A stretch of 64,000 bases of DNA from Pseudorasbora parva (lineage: Eukaryota > Chordata > Actinopteri > Cypriniformes > Gobionidae): contig NC_090182.1 of NCBI RefSeq assembly GCF_024679245.1, forward strand, positions 28,529,753 through 28,593,752, in the 5' to 3' direction. Both the position numbers and the translations under genes were made by a program. The notes beneath the pieces were generated by a model. That model made no database searches. It was not told where the DNA came from and was given only the letters and a program-made list of their open reading frames with translations. Shown here one piece after another: positions 1-13,100 of this stretch. Positions within the stretch are counted from its first letter, which is position 1, and the number at the start of each line of letters is the position of its first letter.

Positions 1-1974
1 TAAATTACATTTTAAAATATATTTAAATATCAGTCTCCTCAGATCTTTAACACAGTAATTAATTGGCCTGTCTGATATTTAAAATAATTAAACCTATTTG
101 AAATTATTAATTATTTTTTATAATACATTTGAGTCAAAAAGATTTAAGAACCCAAGATGTTCTATTTATTATATTTATATTATTGCTATAGTAGTAATAC
201 TAATAGTTGCATAATAACTATAGGATACTACCTTCTATTGCATCATGGTGAATTTGAAAACGCACATATTTCACCTCTCATCCCACTCATAAAAGTGTTA
301 CATTTTATGTGAACTACATTGGTGTTATCTCTTTGACACACACACACGCACACACGCACACACACACGCACACACAGAGTGCCTGGCTCCGTAGGGGATC
401 TCTACACCTGTTGTCTGAATGATTCGCAAAGCCCTTAGTCTAACAATATTTTAAACAGCCGATGAACATTTGTGGTAACAGAAGAGGTCAAAGGTGAACA
501 GAGAACCCAGTGAAATGTGAGACAGTCACTTAGATTTAAAAAAAATTGTTCAGTTCATATTTCATTTCTATCCACTAGGATTGTTTATAAATGTCTAAAA
601 CTGACTAATCCTTCCTTATAGATCACCTGGATGGTGGTGAAAGTGTATAACTTCATATATGTAATTAATTTGAACTGTATAAGATGCTGTACAATGGCAT
701 GCTAGATTTATGTTCAGCAACTGCACAGATTTGGTGAAGACTAAGGCTCCCCCAGACCAAAACTACTAATTTCCTTTATTCAGAAAGACACCGCACACTA
801 GCTTGTCTAACTTTTTCTTTCTCTGTTCTTTTAAGAAATATGTTGGGTGTCTGACTGTGAGAAACACTGTATTGTAGCTACTACACACTAACTACATAAT
901 GCCATTTATCTCTTATCCAGGCCTGTGTCTGAACAGCTCTACTGCTCATTCTGATGTGTGGAATGTTGCAGTTTGATTAGTAGCTCAGTCTCATCGACAG
1001 CAGCTCTTTGATCATGACGTCCAAGTATATTCTTAGTGGAAAGCCAGTTCTGACATTCACCATAAATTGTGAAAAAAATATGCAGTGGAGAACAGAGAGG
1101 TCATCATAAAAATGACTGTCTTCATACTCCCTGATTAGAAGCAGAACTGCAGGTCTTACAACATATGAATTACCCTGTGGTAGTAACAGCACAATGCTGG
1201 TATAAGATAGTATAAAGGTATTTTAATGATTTCCTTATTAATATTCCAAGATATTTCAAATGTATTACCATGAACCGTCTAAAAAAGTATGTTTTTCTAA
1301 TGCATCACTAGTTTTGTCCACATTAGGGGGGAAAGAAACTTTCAGGTGAACTAAATATGAAGTCTCAGCTGAACAGAATGATGTCATTTCTTAAAATAAA
1401 CCAATCAGGTTTATTTAACATTCCTAGCTAATAAATTCCATCCAAGTGAAAATGACATTGGATTTAATTTCAAACAAAAACAATAAAACCCAATCAAACA
1501 TAATTTAAATGGATTAGAACAAGTATGTTTCTTATTTTGTTGTATGCCTATAACCCAGAACCTGAAAGTATGTCTTCAAGCAGAGAAATACCGATGACTA
1601 ATGCAGAATGTGTGTGGTTTCTTTGTATAACCACTGTCTGTAATCATACACATATTGATGCCAGCAAGGTGGCTCTTTTCTCATACTCTGAGCCCTGATG
1701 TTCTCATTCGGGTAACATTAGCCTCCATCGATGCGGGCATGCCAGCACAGATGGGGCTTTTATGAGAATCCAAATCAGACCGTCTAAATTATACTGTTGA
1801 ATTAAAAATGTAAATGACTATATCCAGTCATTGAGCAGACAGCTTTAACGAAAGCGGCACAGTACATTTATTACAGGGACATTCCCTCTGGACCAACCTG
1901 GGCTTTAGTGCTTTGCTAAAGGGCATGATGGGGATAGTTCATGGTTGAGCATCAACCTTGAGCTTTTTCTACTT
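1..1974. other. No gene seen; upstream or intronic to pdlim3
   Basis: AT-rich sequence with one CA/CG-mixed microsatellite (338-376). The short open frames lack splice context or family resemblance. I looked for the missing pdlim3 first exon here and did not find it. Confidence 0.6.
338..376. repeat. (CA)n microsatellite with CG interruptions
   Basis: Alternating cacaca with several cacg units. Confidence 0.9.
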
Positions 1975-1977
1975 TAC

Positions 1978-2280
1978 CAAAAAATGGAAATTCTGTCATC
2001 ATTTACTCACTCCCGTGTCGAGATCTTGTGTTTTCACTTAAATCACCTCACCCTGTTGGTAGAATAAATTTAAATAAATGTAAAATTCTTTTAAAATTCT
2101 TTTTTGTCCATACAATGAAAGTCAGTGGGGTTCGATGTTGTTTTGGACCCCACTGGCTTTCATTGTATGGACAAAATAATTAAAACATATTTATTTATTT
2201 ATTTATTTATTTGAACTGAATCATATGGGTTTGGGATGATATAAGGGTAAATGCATTTAACATTTTAGGCAAACTATCCC
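1978..2280. repeat. Short element with internal hairpin
   Basis: The right end AACTATCCCT next to TTAA and the left subterminal text (tcatttactcac) match the TTAA-flanked group seen elsewhere in the window. Inside, 2102-2131 and 2147-2176 form a near-perfect 30-bp hairpin (TTTTGTCCATACAATGAAAG and its complement). The left end is unclear. Confidence 0.6.
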
Positions 2281-2299
2281 TTTAATTTATTCAGCCTGA

Positions 2300-3430
2300 T
2301 GCTGCTCTGAACATAATGTCTAATGCTCAGCATGCCCTTACATGCTTCTCTTGTGGGTTTGTGTGTCACCTTGGGGATTTTTCTGCACAGGTGCTGCATA
2401 GCTTACAAAAAAACAATTTGTTATATTCACGTTTCTGTTTACTGAATGGTTTCATCTCAGTTCATAGCTCCTTTTGTTTCCATCTATTAAACAGAGTGTC
2501 TTTGTTGTTCAGCCAAACAGATCTTCCATTTGCTTGAGTGGTGTCTAGGGAACAATCTTTTCATTTTCATTGTGTCCATTCTGAGCCATTTGGGTGCTCA
2601 TTTTTTTGCAGTCAACCTTTTTGCAGACGCTCTATAATAGATGTTTACAGGGGAAATAAAGCCTAGTTTTTGTTGTTTGTTGCCTTAAATATGGCCAGGT
2701 TCATCATCCTAGATGTTTTTTGAGATGTATTATCTCTACAAAATACAGGCAGACAAAGGTGATTCTGTTGTGTACACAAAGTTAGAAAGTTGTCAGGAAA
2801 TTAAATATTACAGCGTGACTGTTTGACAGGAAACTAGCTTAATCCCTGCTAGCTTCATCAGTCAATAAATTATGCATTTGGAATAAAACATCACAAATCT
2901 TCATGACATTATTAAGCACTGATGGAAAACTAAAACCCTCTGGTCTTAAATAACTGGCATGACTTGACCTGTTATAAACCTTCTCCTCTTGAGAGGCAGA
3001 CTTAAATAGAAGAAGGTCAGTGGTATTCGGATATAATAGAGCAGCTGAGTCAGGGGGAGACAGGTATAACGAGACCTGCACACAGGATGAGGTGATGAGA
3101 TAAATGACTTGGGGGATGAGGAGAATACCTAAGAAAATGAGCCCGTCAGCGATGAGAGGAGTAAGGGATGATGTCAGACTCCATTAATGAAAGAAAGGAT
3201 GATGGGGAGAGGGCAGAGAAACACCGGGCTGCAGGGTGAATGCCAGAGCAGTCAGATCATGAACCACCAATAGGTCTGACAGTGCTCCCCTGGAGGGTGA
3301 TACACGGCCTTGACTGACATATCCACAACGTCCTATTTTTAGTCCACTTCTAAACCAGAGAGGGTCAACAGATTGTTTCTAACCATGTCACTTTCTGTTT
3401 ATGTCTAAACTTAAAAGAAGGTTCACATTT
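2300..3430. other. No gene or clear repeat seen
   Basis: Unique-looking intronic or upstream sequence. No supported coding exon. Confidence 0.5.
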
Positions 3431-3438
3431 GACCTTAA

Positions 3439-5780
3439 AGGCATAGTTCACCCAAAAATGAAAATTATCCCATGATTTACTCACCCTCAAGCCATCTTAA
3501 TTTTATATGACTATCGTCTTTCATACGGACACAATCAGAGTTATATATTTTTTTTTAAATAGCATTGCTCTTCCAAGCTTTATAATAGCAGTGAATGGCA
3601 GCCCTGATTTTGAAGTCCAAAAAAGCGCATCCACCCATCAGAAAAAAGTACTCCACATGGCTTGGGGGGTTAACAAAGGCCTTCTGAAGCAAAGCAATGC
3701 ATCCATGTGAGAAAAATATACATATTTAAAACTTTATACGTTAAAATTAATAGTTTCCAAAAGACTGCCGTACGCATCAATTTAAGGCAAAAGGGTAACT
3801 CCTAACCTGGCACAGGGTGTATTGACGAACGCAGAAACGCAGAGGATGGAGCAAAACAAAACACTGGTCAGGAGTTATGAGTCTAAAATGAGAATTTTTA
3901 AAGGTCCCATGGCATGGATTTTTTAAAAATTATTGTATTATGTTTCCTGAGGTGTACTATTGTTAGTATGGTTTTTACATCAAAAATGTCATAATTTAGA
4001 AATAAAAGGCATTTTTTCTATACTGATAAAAACCCTCTAGCTTAAGGGGCGTGTCTGCTGTGAGACGTCAGTGAAAACACATACTGTCGTGATTGGCTGA
4101 CATCTTTGCAAAATGAGATTGTGGCGGAGGGGGCGTGGTTTAGTGAGGCACAAGCAGCAGCTTCCAGAGGTGGACAAAGTACATAACTCTATTACTTGAG
4201 TAAAAGTAAAAGTACTACTAGTCAAATATTACTCCGTTACAAGTGAAAGTTGTAAAAACAGATTTTTACTCAAGTAAAAGTACAGAAGTATTTGTTTTCA
4301 AAAGTACTTAAGTATAAAAGTAAATTTCCTTTTTTATGCCAATGCATTATTTTATTATTGTTGTATAAATGCACAGTCATCATGGTTTAAGCCATTCAGT
4401 GATGCTCCATCTGACATACTAGCATACGACTAAGTCAAACTCATTTAAATACTTGTATCTAAGTTACAAAGCTCTTTACAAAGCTGCTGTCACTTTAAGG
4501 CCAAATGCACGGATCCAATACACTGATACACATCTGATATTCTCCCAACTTTACTCTTCTCTTTCTTCCTAGACGTTTATAGTTTTAATATTTTGTAAGA
4601 CATGCACCAAGTGTATGCCAACTACACTAATCTTGATTATTTATTTATTTTTTTAACTGACACAGACTTTCAAAGTATGGCTATGGGTGCACACACTTGT
4701 GCCTAAGAACCGTCTTCTTCCATTTTGCTATGAACAGATCAGTGTTAAAAAAAATGGGGAAATGCATATGACTATAAGAGTGATTCCTGATAGACTGTCT
4801 GCAACAACAACAACAACAAAACCTTTTAAAGAAGGAAAAAATCATCCACCGACTTTCAGAGCTGCAACAGAAACGACTTTCGACCTAGATAGAAATGTAG
4901 TGGAGTAAAAAGTACGATATTTGTCTTTCAAATGTAGTGAAGTAAAAGTCATACATTTCCAGAAAAATAATACTCCAGTAATGTACAGATACTCAAAAAG
5001 TGTACTTAAGTACAATACTCAAGTAAATGTACTTAGTTACTGTCCACCTCTGGCAGCTTCAGTGCTGCCAGTCCAGAGAGAGAGAGATAGAAAGCTGGGG
5101 AAAGATTGCTGAGAAATTGTTATTGTACCAAGTTGTTGAGCACAAGTTTAGTTTGTTTGTATCTGAGAGCTCTGAATATACACGATTGAACGTTGCAATG
5201 TTATTTCTCTCACAAAATGCTTTCACCACAGCTAACAACAAACACGATATCGACATGAATACAGTAAGAGCTTCTGCTTCAGCATCATTCAAATGGCAGT
5301 TTGGACAAGTGTGCACTGCAGATATACGTGAGATTGAGAGCTTCAGACTATAAAGAGTTTTTTTGAGCGCTCTCTGTAGTTTAATCATTTAAATAACAGA
5401 TTTGTTTCATGCTACGAACAGAAAGATGTGAAGTTGATCGTTTTAATCACTGGTTTGATTCACTGATGCATCAAGATGGCCAGCGGCAGGACTGACAGTA
5501 TTAAACGATTTAGAAAGAGAGTCTGTGTGAACTTGAATGATTAGCTACACGTCAGAAATCACTGATCCCAGATCAGGCATTAATGACCACTGTTACTCAC
5601 TGTTTGTGCGGTTGCATCCATATTATAAAGCCTGTGCTGCTTTATGATGGATGGATGCACTTTTTTGGACTTCACATTACTCCATATTCGTCTGAGATGA
5701 TAGTTATAGGTTATACACCTAGGATAGCTTGAGGGTGAGTAAATCATGGGATAATTTTAATTTTTGGGTTAACTATCCCT
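3439..5780. mobile_element. TTAA-flanked non-autonomous DNA transposon, split by a hAT insertion
   Basis: TTAA at 3435-3438 and 5781-5784. Ends AGGCATAGTTCACCCAAAAA and the inverted ...TTTTTGGGTTAACTATCCCT, continuing through matching subterminal text (TTTACTCACCCTCAAGC versus GCTTGAGGGTGAGTAAA). No transposase frame. The interior contains element 4165-5052. Confidence 0.85.
4165..5052. mobile_element. hAT-type non-autonomous transposon, 888 bp
   Basis: Ends CAGAGGTGGACAAAGTAC and inverted GTAC...GTCCACCTCTG. Exact 8-bp target duplication GCAGCTTC at 4157-4164 and 5053-5060. Subterminal regions are rich in AAGTA/TACTT repeats (agtaaaagtac), a feature of this common fish family. No transposase. 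Confidence 0.93.
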
Positions 5781-5892
5781 TTAAGAATCTGATGGTTTTT
5801 AAATCGTTGTCTCTTCAGTAAAGAAGCTAAAGCATTTAGCATATTGATACAAAGTGATGTAGATCACTTTTAGGCCCATTGCCCTGAGCAGA

Positions 5893-6633
5893 TAGCCTGA
5901 CAAGTCATACCCACATCAAGATGTTTGGTCTAGAAACTCCCCATTGACAGGGCTCAATCCAAGGGGCGGGATAAACGGTTGCCTTTCAAACTCCCTCTGC
6001 ACACACTTGGATACTTGGCGCTACTAAAGGAATGAACTGGGTTTTGTGGGCTAAGCTAAATGCTATCAAAATGTCACCGTGTGTCAGTGATTAAGTGCAC
6101 ACTCAGACGAGAGAGGTATGTATCAACTCACTTTATTTAAGAATAACATAGTTTAATATGAAAAAGCGGTGGAGTATCCCTTTAACTCCTCCAGAGTCGC
6201 AGTCAAAGCTGATTGGAAAGACCGCCGTTCGCCAACTTCTGTGTTTACTAGAAGCACGCAAGCGCAACTCTGCCGTCATTATGTTAAGCCCCGTCCACCA
6301 ACTCTATACATGATGAGATTGGCCTGACCAGAGTTTGGTTTTTACAGCTCAGAAGTGTATTGAGAGTGTTTAGACTACACCAGGGCTATTCAAATCTTAC
6401 CCTGGAGGGCCAATGCAGTGCAGAGTTTAGCTCCAACCTTAATCAAGCACACCTGAACAGGATAATCAATGTCTCCAGGATCATTAGAAAATCACAGGTT
6501 GGTGTGTTTGATCAGGGTTGGAGCTAAACTCTGCAGTGCATTGGCCCTCCAGGGTAAGATTTGAATAGCCCTGGACTACACTTTCAGCAGATAAGATTTG
6601 CTGCCACTAGCGTGCGTCTAGATTTCTAGGCTA
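5893..6633. mobile_element. TAGCCTG-ended hAT-like element, copy 1, split by MITE
   Basis: Ends TAGCCTGAC...TTCTAGGCTA with a 9-bp flanking duplication CTGAGCAGA (5884-5892 and 6634-6642). The same family recurs at 14991-17696. Interrupted by the MITE 6381-6573. Its sequence at 6284-6287 is the empty TTAA site for the insertion seen in copy 2. Confidence 0.85.
6381..6573. mobile_element. hAT-type MITE, 193 bp
   Basis: Near-complete inverted repeat: CAGGGCTATTCAAATCTTAC at the left and its complement at the right. Exact 8-bp target duplication GACTACAC at 6373-6380 and 6574-6581. Confidence 0.95.
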
Positions 6634-6664
6634 CTGAGCAGACCCCATCCTAAAACCTTAGAGG

Positions 6665-7125
6665 TGTTAGTGAGGCCAGCAGGGGGTGCTCAACCTGTGG
6701 TCTGTGTGGGTCCTAACACCCCAGTATAGTGATCGGGACACTATACTGACAAAGAACACCATCTTTCGGATGAGACGTTAAACCAAGGTCCTGACTCTCT
6801 GTGATCGTTAAAAATCCCAGGATGTCCTTCGGAAAAAGAGTAGGGGTGTAACCCCGGCATCCTGGCCAAATTTGCCCATTGGCCTCTGTCCTTCATGGCC
6901 TCCTAATCACCCCCCTCTTCTGATTGGCTTCATCACTCGGTCTCCTCTCCACCAATCAGCTGGTGTGTGGTGAGCTTTCTGGCGCAATATGGCTGCTGTC
7001 GCATCATCCAGGTGGATGCTGCACATTGGTGGTGGTTGAGGAGATTCCCCCCTTCAATGTAAAGCGCTTTGGGTACCTTGAAAAGCGCTATATAAATTGA
7101 ACACGTTATTATTATTATTAAAACA
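6665..7125 (+). mobile_element. Retroelement (SINE or 5'-truncated LINE) with ATT tail
   Basis: Contains text typical of a widespread cyprinid retroelement (ttcggatgagacgttaaacc, ccaatcagctggtgtgtggt) and a 3' end with two AAAGCGCT words (gtaaagcgctttgggtacc, aaaagcgctatataaa) followed by (ATT)n. No open frame. Family name not assigned. Confidence 0.7.
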
Positions 7126-7361
7126 CTCCCATTTATATGGAATGTAGGGGTCATTGAAGTATGTTCATAATAAACTGAATAATTTAAAGTAGTAAGAATT
7201 TTTATCTAATCGAAAGGTCCAAGAAATTTTCTCTGTATTCATGTTGGTTTCTTGGTTTTGAAAATTGCATTTTTTATATATTTTGGAATAAATTAAGAGA
7301 TGGGTCAAAAATTTGCATTACGTCACTTACCAAGCGACAATAAAAAGAACCTTGTTTTCAG

Positions 7362-7513
7362 GTGACTCCAGGCAGTAAGGCATCTCGGGTCAACCTGTGC
7401 CCAGGAGACATCATCCTGGCCATCCAGGGAGTGTCTACAGACGGTATGACTCATGCTGAAGCTCAGAACAAGATCAAAGACTCCACCAATCAACTTTCCC
7501 TCAAGATAGAGAG
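7362..7513 (+). CDS. pdlim3: pdlim3 exon: C-terminal half of PDZ domain
   Basis: Preceded by ttttcag and followed by gtacca. It reads [16 protein letters not shown]..., then [20 protein letters not shown], the second half of the PDZ fold. The last two bases (AG) begin an Arg codon completed by the next exon. Confidence 0.93.
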
Positions 7514-10075
7514 GTACCATGAGCTTTTCTCATTAAAGGATAGTGTTACAAAAAGCGCTAAGCATCTTTCAACAACTTTATATCATGTTCTCTCACCTCC
7601 TTTTAAAGTTATAGGGGACGGTAAGCAGGAGTCCCAAAAGAATTTGTCTTTACCCCTTGCTATGAAAGTGTCCGTCAGTACCCACAGAGTCTTATTTATG
7701 ACACCGATGAATCTGTCTTTCCTCTGTGATTAATACCCTCCAATAAACCATCTGGCTTGTACATGCCAGTCTGTTGATGTTATTTTACTATCTATAAGAG
7801 GTCATGATCCTGCACAGTATGTGCTTTTTGATCTTTGATCTTTAGTTTTTTTTTCCTCGCAGGAGGTGAGTACATCATGTCTAACTGTGCATTATGTGTT
7901 GCAGGCCAGAAACTAAAATGTGGTCACCTCAGGTTATAGAGGAGGGGAAAGTAAACCCATTCAAAATCAATTTGGAGGCAGAGAAGCAAGTAAGTGTAAC
8001 GTCACAGATATGCACAGCTCTTTATTTTTATCTGCTTATAACGTGCAACAATAAAATGGACAATTAAATACTTTTTAAAAAAAAAGAAACGCTAGAGTGG
8101 CATGAGGCATGTTAAAGGGATACTCCACCCAAAAATGTTCTCATCATCTACTCTCATCTATTTTTCATCATGCTGTCCCAGACACATATTAATTTCTTCA
8201 AACTAAGACGTGTGTGTAAAAACTCATTTGTTGATGCAAATGCAAAAATATTGACGCACCTGCAAGAACTGATGGTCCCCTGTGCTTCCTCATCACTTCT
8301 TGCGTACTGGTGTTTAAAGCATGAACTTATGAACCCACATATGACCCTAGGCTGAAAGCTATGATTTATAGTTTAAAAAGTATTACATATTAGTATTTTT
8401 CTCACTCACACCTATCATTCTGCATCCACTTGCTTTATATGGACTGACAGAAATTGATTATTTTTCTAAAAATCTGTGTTCCACAGAAGAAAGTAAGTTA
8501 TAGACATCTAGGACAGCACGAGGGTGAATAAATAATGAGAGGATTTTCATTTTTGGGTGGAATATCCCTTTAAAAATTGTGCAAGTCTGCTATATTTGTT
8601 TGACCAAAAGTAGATTTGTCCTTGTTCAACACAATACAACTTTAAATAAAGCCATATACACTCACCTAAAGGATTATTAGGAACACCTGTACATTTTCTC
8701 ATTAATGCAATCAACCAATATGACAGTTGCTTCAATGCATTTAGGGCAGTGGTCCGGGTCAAGACAATCTCCTGAACTCCAAACTGAATGTCAGAATGGG
8801 AAAGAAAGGAGATTTAAGCCATTTTGAATGTGGCATGGTTGTTGGTGCCAGACAGGCCGGTCTGAGTATTTCACAATCTGCTTAGTTACTGGGAGTTTCA
8901 CTCACAACCATTTCTAGGTTTTACAAAGAATGGTGTGAAAAGGGAAAACATCCAGTATGCGGCAGTCCTGTGGGCGAAAATGCCTTGTTGATGTTAGAGG
9001 TCAGAGGAAAATGGGCCGACTGATTCAAGCTGATAGAAGATCAACTTTGACTGAAATAACCACTCGTTACAACCGAGGTATGCAGCAAAGCATTTGTGAA
9101 GCCACAACACTCACAACCTTGAGGAGGATTGGCTACAAAAGCAGAAGACCCCACTGGGTACCGCTCATATGCACTTCAAATAGGAAAAAGCTACAATTTG
9201 CACGAGCTCACCAAAATTGGACAGTTGAAGACTGGAAAAATGTTGCCTGGTCTGATGATCAATTGATCCATCATGCCTTGTTACCACTGTGCAGGCTGGT
9301 GGTGGTGGTGTAATGGTGTGGGGGATGTTTTCTTGGCACACTTTAGGCATCTTAGTGCCAATTGGGCATCGTTTAAATTCCACGGCCTACCCGAGCATTG
9401 TTTCTGACCATGTCCATCCCTTTATAACCACGCTGGACCCATCCTCTGATGGCTACTTCCAGCAGGATAATGCACCATGTCACAAAGCTTGAATCATTTC
9501 AAATTTGTTTATTGAAAATGACAATGAGTTCACTGTACTAAAATGGTCCCCAGAGTCACCGGATCTCAACCTATAGAGCATCTTTGGGATGTGGTGGAAT
9601 GGGAGCTTCGTTCCCTGGATGTTCATCCCACAAATCTCCATCAACTGCAAGATGCTATCCTATCAAAATAGGCCAACATTTATAAAGAATGCTTTCAGCA
9701 CCTTGTTGAATCAATGCCATGTAGAATTACGGCAGTTCTGAAGGCGAAAAGGTGTCAAATGCAGTATTAGTATGGTGTTCCTAATAAAACTTTAGGTGAG
9801 TGTAGATACTTGTATATAGATACACACACACACACACACGTCTGACACGACTCTGCATAGACGTAATAGTTTTCATACTGTACAAACTTTATATTCTATT
9901 TCCTTATATTAACCCTACCAATCACAGAAAACATTCTGCATTTTAAATGTTCAAAAATCATTGTGTATGATTTATAAGCTTGTTTCCCCATGGGGACCTC
10001 AATTTAGCTTCCCACGGTGACACAAGTCCTAATGAGTAAGTGTGCATTTAGGTTGAAGTTCCCACTGGGATAGAA

Positions 10076-10131
<56 letters not shown>

Positions 10132-13100
10132 ACGCACACCAGATTTTTATGAAAAAAATGTCCAACCATAAAAAAAGGAGATATGTCCCTTTCACCTAAA
10201 GATTCACTCTGCACTGACACTTTAAAAAGCAATACAATAGTTTCAAAAATGTAAGTACCTTTAGGTAGCAAATGGACATATCTGGAGAATGTGGTGTTTG
10301 TGTGGGGCTTTAAGTATATAGTGTGTCCATCTGTCCTACACATGCAGGAGTTTAAACCTATTGGCACAGGTCATAACAGAAGAGCACAGCCATTTGTGGC
10401 TGCCGCCAGTCTGGATGACAAAACACAGGTGGTGAGCTCCACCTACAACACTCCCATAGGCCTCTACTCTCAAGATAACATCCAGGATGCCCTGCAAGGA
10501 CAGATCCGGGGTCTGGTGCATGAAAAGCCTGAGGGGTGAGTGCCAACTTGGATCACCCCAACCATATGGACTAAGATATTTTATCTCCGCTTGCTGTATG
10601 CTGGCTGGTCACTTACCACTAACGCATGCCAAAAGTCCTCACAAGACTTTATGCCGCCTGAATATAAGCATTTGGATTTTTACAAAATTATGATAGATAG
10701 ACATTAAGAATCCCGTAGTTCTAGTACACAATAGCACACACATATGTATATTTGGGCCTGCGGTGTTGGATCTTGGAGGACTTTCGCTTGTTTCACCTCT
10801 CTATTAACATCTTCACTCTTGTCTTTCAGGATGTTGATTACTTCGAACACAAGTTTAATGTCAGACCAAAGCCTTTCACAACTGCAAGTCAAATGAGGTC
10901 ATTAGACAAAAGCACCCTGCATGTAGTCAAATATGGTCACAAAATCACAGTATAATTCCTATGTTTTTTACATTCTCACATTAATTTAACATAGAACAGA
11001 ATTGCTGATGTATTATAGCAGAAGCGCAGTATATACTGAAGCTCTATGTACATCTCTAACTTCCTCTTCCATTCTTTTCTGTCTTGTTTGTCATTTTCTG
11101 TCTTCTATGTGGCCCCTTTGATTTGATTGCTTCCTGGTTTGGTTCATCCGGCTATTATACACTGACCTTACACGACTCCAGTGACAGTACATCCCAGACG
11201 CTGATGGGAAATGTAGCTCAGATGCCTGGCACCCCATCGGCTGGGTTCAAGGCAGCTCCTTCTGCACAGTATAACTCCCCTATTGCATTATACTCAGCAG
11301 ACAATGTTTCAAATACACAGACTCAGATGTCCACTGTAGTCAGTCAGGCATCGCCCAGGTAACCAGAGCTTTGTTTCCATCACGCTTGCTTTATACCATC
11401 TTACAAAGTCACCAGCTTGTGCTGATGCAGGAAGCATTAAAGAAAAAGGTTTCTTTAAAGAAACAGGATTACTACAGATGAAAAAAGGGAAATCTTTCAG
11501 TTGTGTTCTGCAGAAAAGCCATTGAAATTAAAGGCACAATATGTAATTTTCTCACTAGAGATAATTTATTCAAAACTAAGGTTTAGCTTGATGACGCCTT
11601 GATTTCAGGGAATCATGGGAGTTGTTGGTTTCATCTCTACAGCCAGTAAGAAAGAATCCAACGGCACTCAGACAGAAATCATATTCATGGATGAGCTAAT
11701 GTATTAACTTTAGTAGTAAAAGTTCTGGTGTGGAACGAGGCCGCTGGAGCGTCTGCTAATGAGAGACAAGCGCGACACACGGCTTGAGAGCATTAGAGCT
11801 TTTATTATGCTGCAGACGTTCGCTTCCCGGTCATGCGTAACACAGTACTTTATCATATTAGATACATTTGAGTGTGTTGAAAGTAGACATGTGCCGATTT
11901 TCGATAATGCGATTTATTTAACAATTTATTAACAATTTATAATTTTTTTATAATGCACTCAAGAATACTTTGCCCATCAACCGTATAAATGCTCAACACC
12001 GCTGTATTCTGCGTCAAAGGGACACGCGCTCAGATATAAGCGGCAGCCCAACGTGCGTTTGCACATGACTGAACCATTTTTTTACAGTCTATGGACTGAA
12101 GGAGACGCGCTGATGAAGTGCCGCTCAGTGACAGCAGAGGGCGCTGATGAACTTCAGAATGAAGCGGTAACCGCGCAAACAAAACAAAAACGCGTGTAGT
12201 TTTTAAAACAGCCATTCGTTTTTTGTAATCTCAATCTTGTTCATCACAGCACCAAATACTTAATACTTAAAGACTTAATAGGCTATTTCTTTTCAAACTT
12301 AAACATTTTTATGTTTTAATCTGGACTACAACATGCCCTAATGATTAGAACTGTTCTAATTATTTGTTATTGTTCAGTAAAACTTTGAGACATCCGACTT
12401 CCTTATTACCAAACTGACTTAATCATTAGAATTAATCATTCTAAGTAATGTTAATTTCTTAGTTACTGTTTAATAACATTAAAATCAAAATAACTTTTTA
12501 TGGACCTAAGATAAAACTAACAATGATCAGTATTTCTTAACTAACATTACCAAAAACATTATACTTTCTGTAACAAATGTAGCTATTGCTCAATCAATGC
12601 ATTAAATAATGAGACCTTATTTGTTAGCCTACCTGTTGTTCTTTATAGCCTAATTCTTTTGCAATTTAATCTGTTTGAAAATTGTACTTTTACAGCCCTG
12701 AAAAAAAAACAAGAGACCACTTAACATTGATTTCTCATTGTTTCTCAACGTTAAGTGGTCTCTTAATTTTTTTCCCAGAGCTGTATATATTTTTGGTACA
12801 CTATTGTATTAAACATTCAGTAATTTTTGTTATTACAAAAATAGTTCTTAAAGCTGTTATGCTATGGCAACACTTTTTTTGCTACTTATTTCAATATCGT
12901 GATAATATCATATATCGTGATAAAACTTCAGCAATTAATCGCAACATGAAAAATTGATATCGGCACATGCCTAGTTGAAAGTGATGTTATAATGCTACTG
13001 TGCGATCGCTCAGTGGCTACTATGGGACACTTGTTGCACACTGCGGTTAGATCGATATTAGGTATAGTAAAACATGGTACTAGTGGTAAATCAAGAAAAC

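Noticed and set aside
5059..5388. Overlapping 108- and 109-residue frames on opposite strands
   Set aside because: Inside a TTAA-flanked repeat and across a hAT border; no family resemblance.
1..7361. Missing first exon of pdlim3
   Set aside because: No PAPWGFRL-type frame with a start codon and matching donor found on the plus strand.
8957..9313. Active Tc1 transposase
   Set aside because: Frame breaks, internal deletion and stops show it is a relic.
10029..10367. Frame with a Cys-Val run
   Set aside because: Translation of the (CA)n tract.
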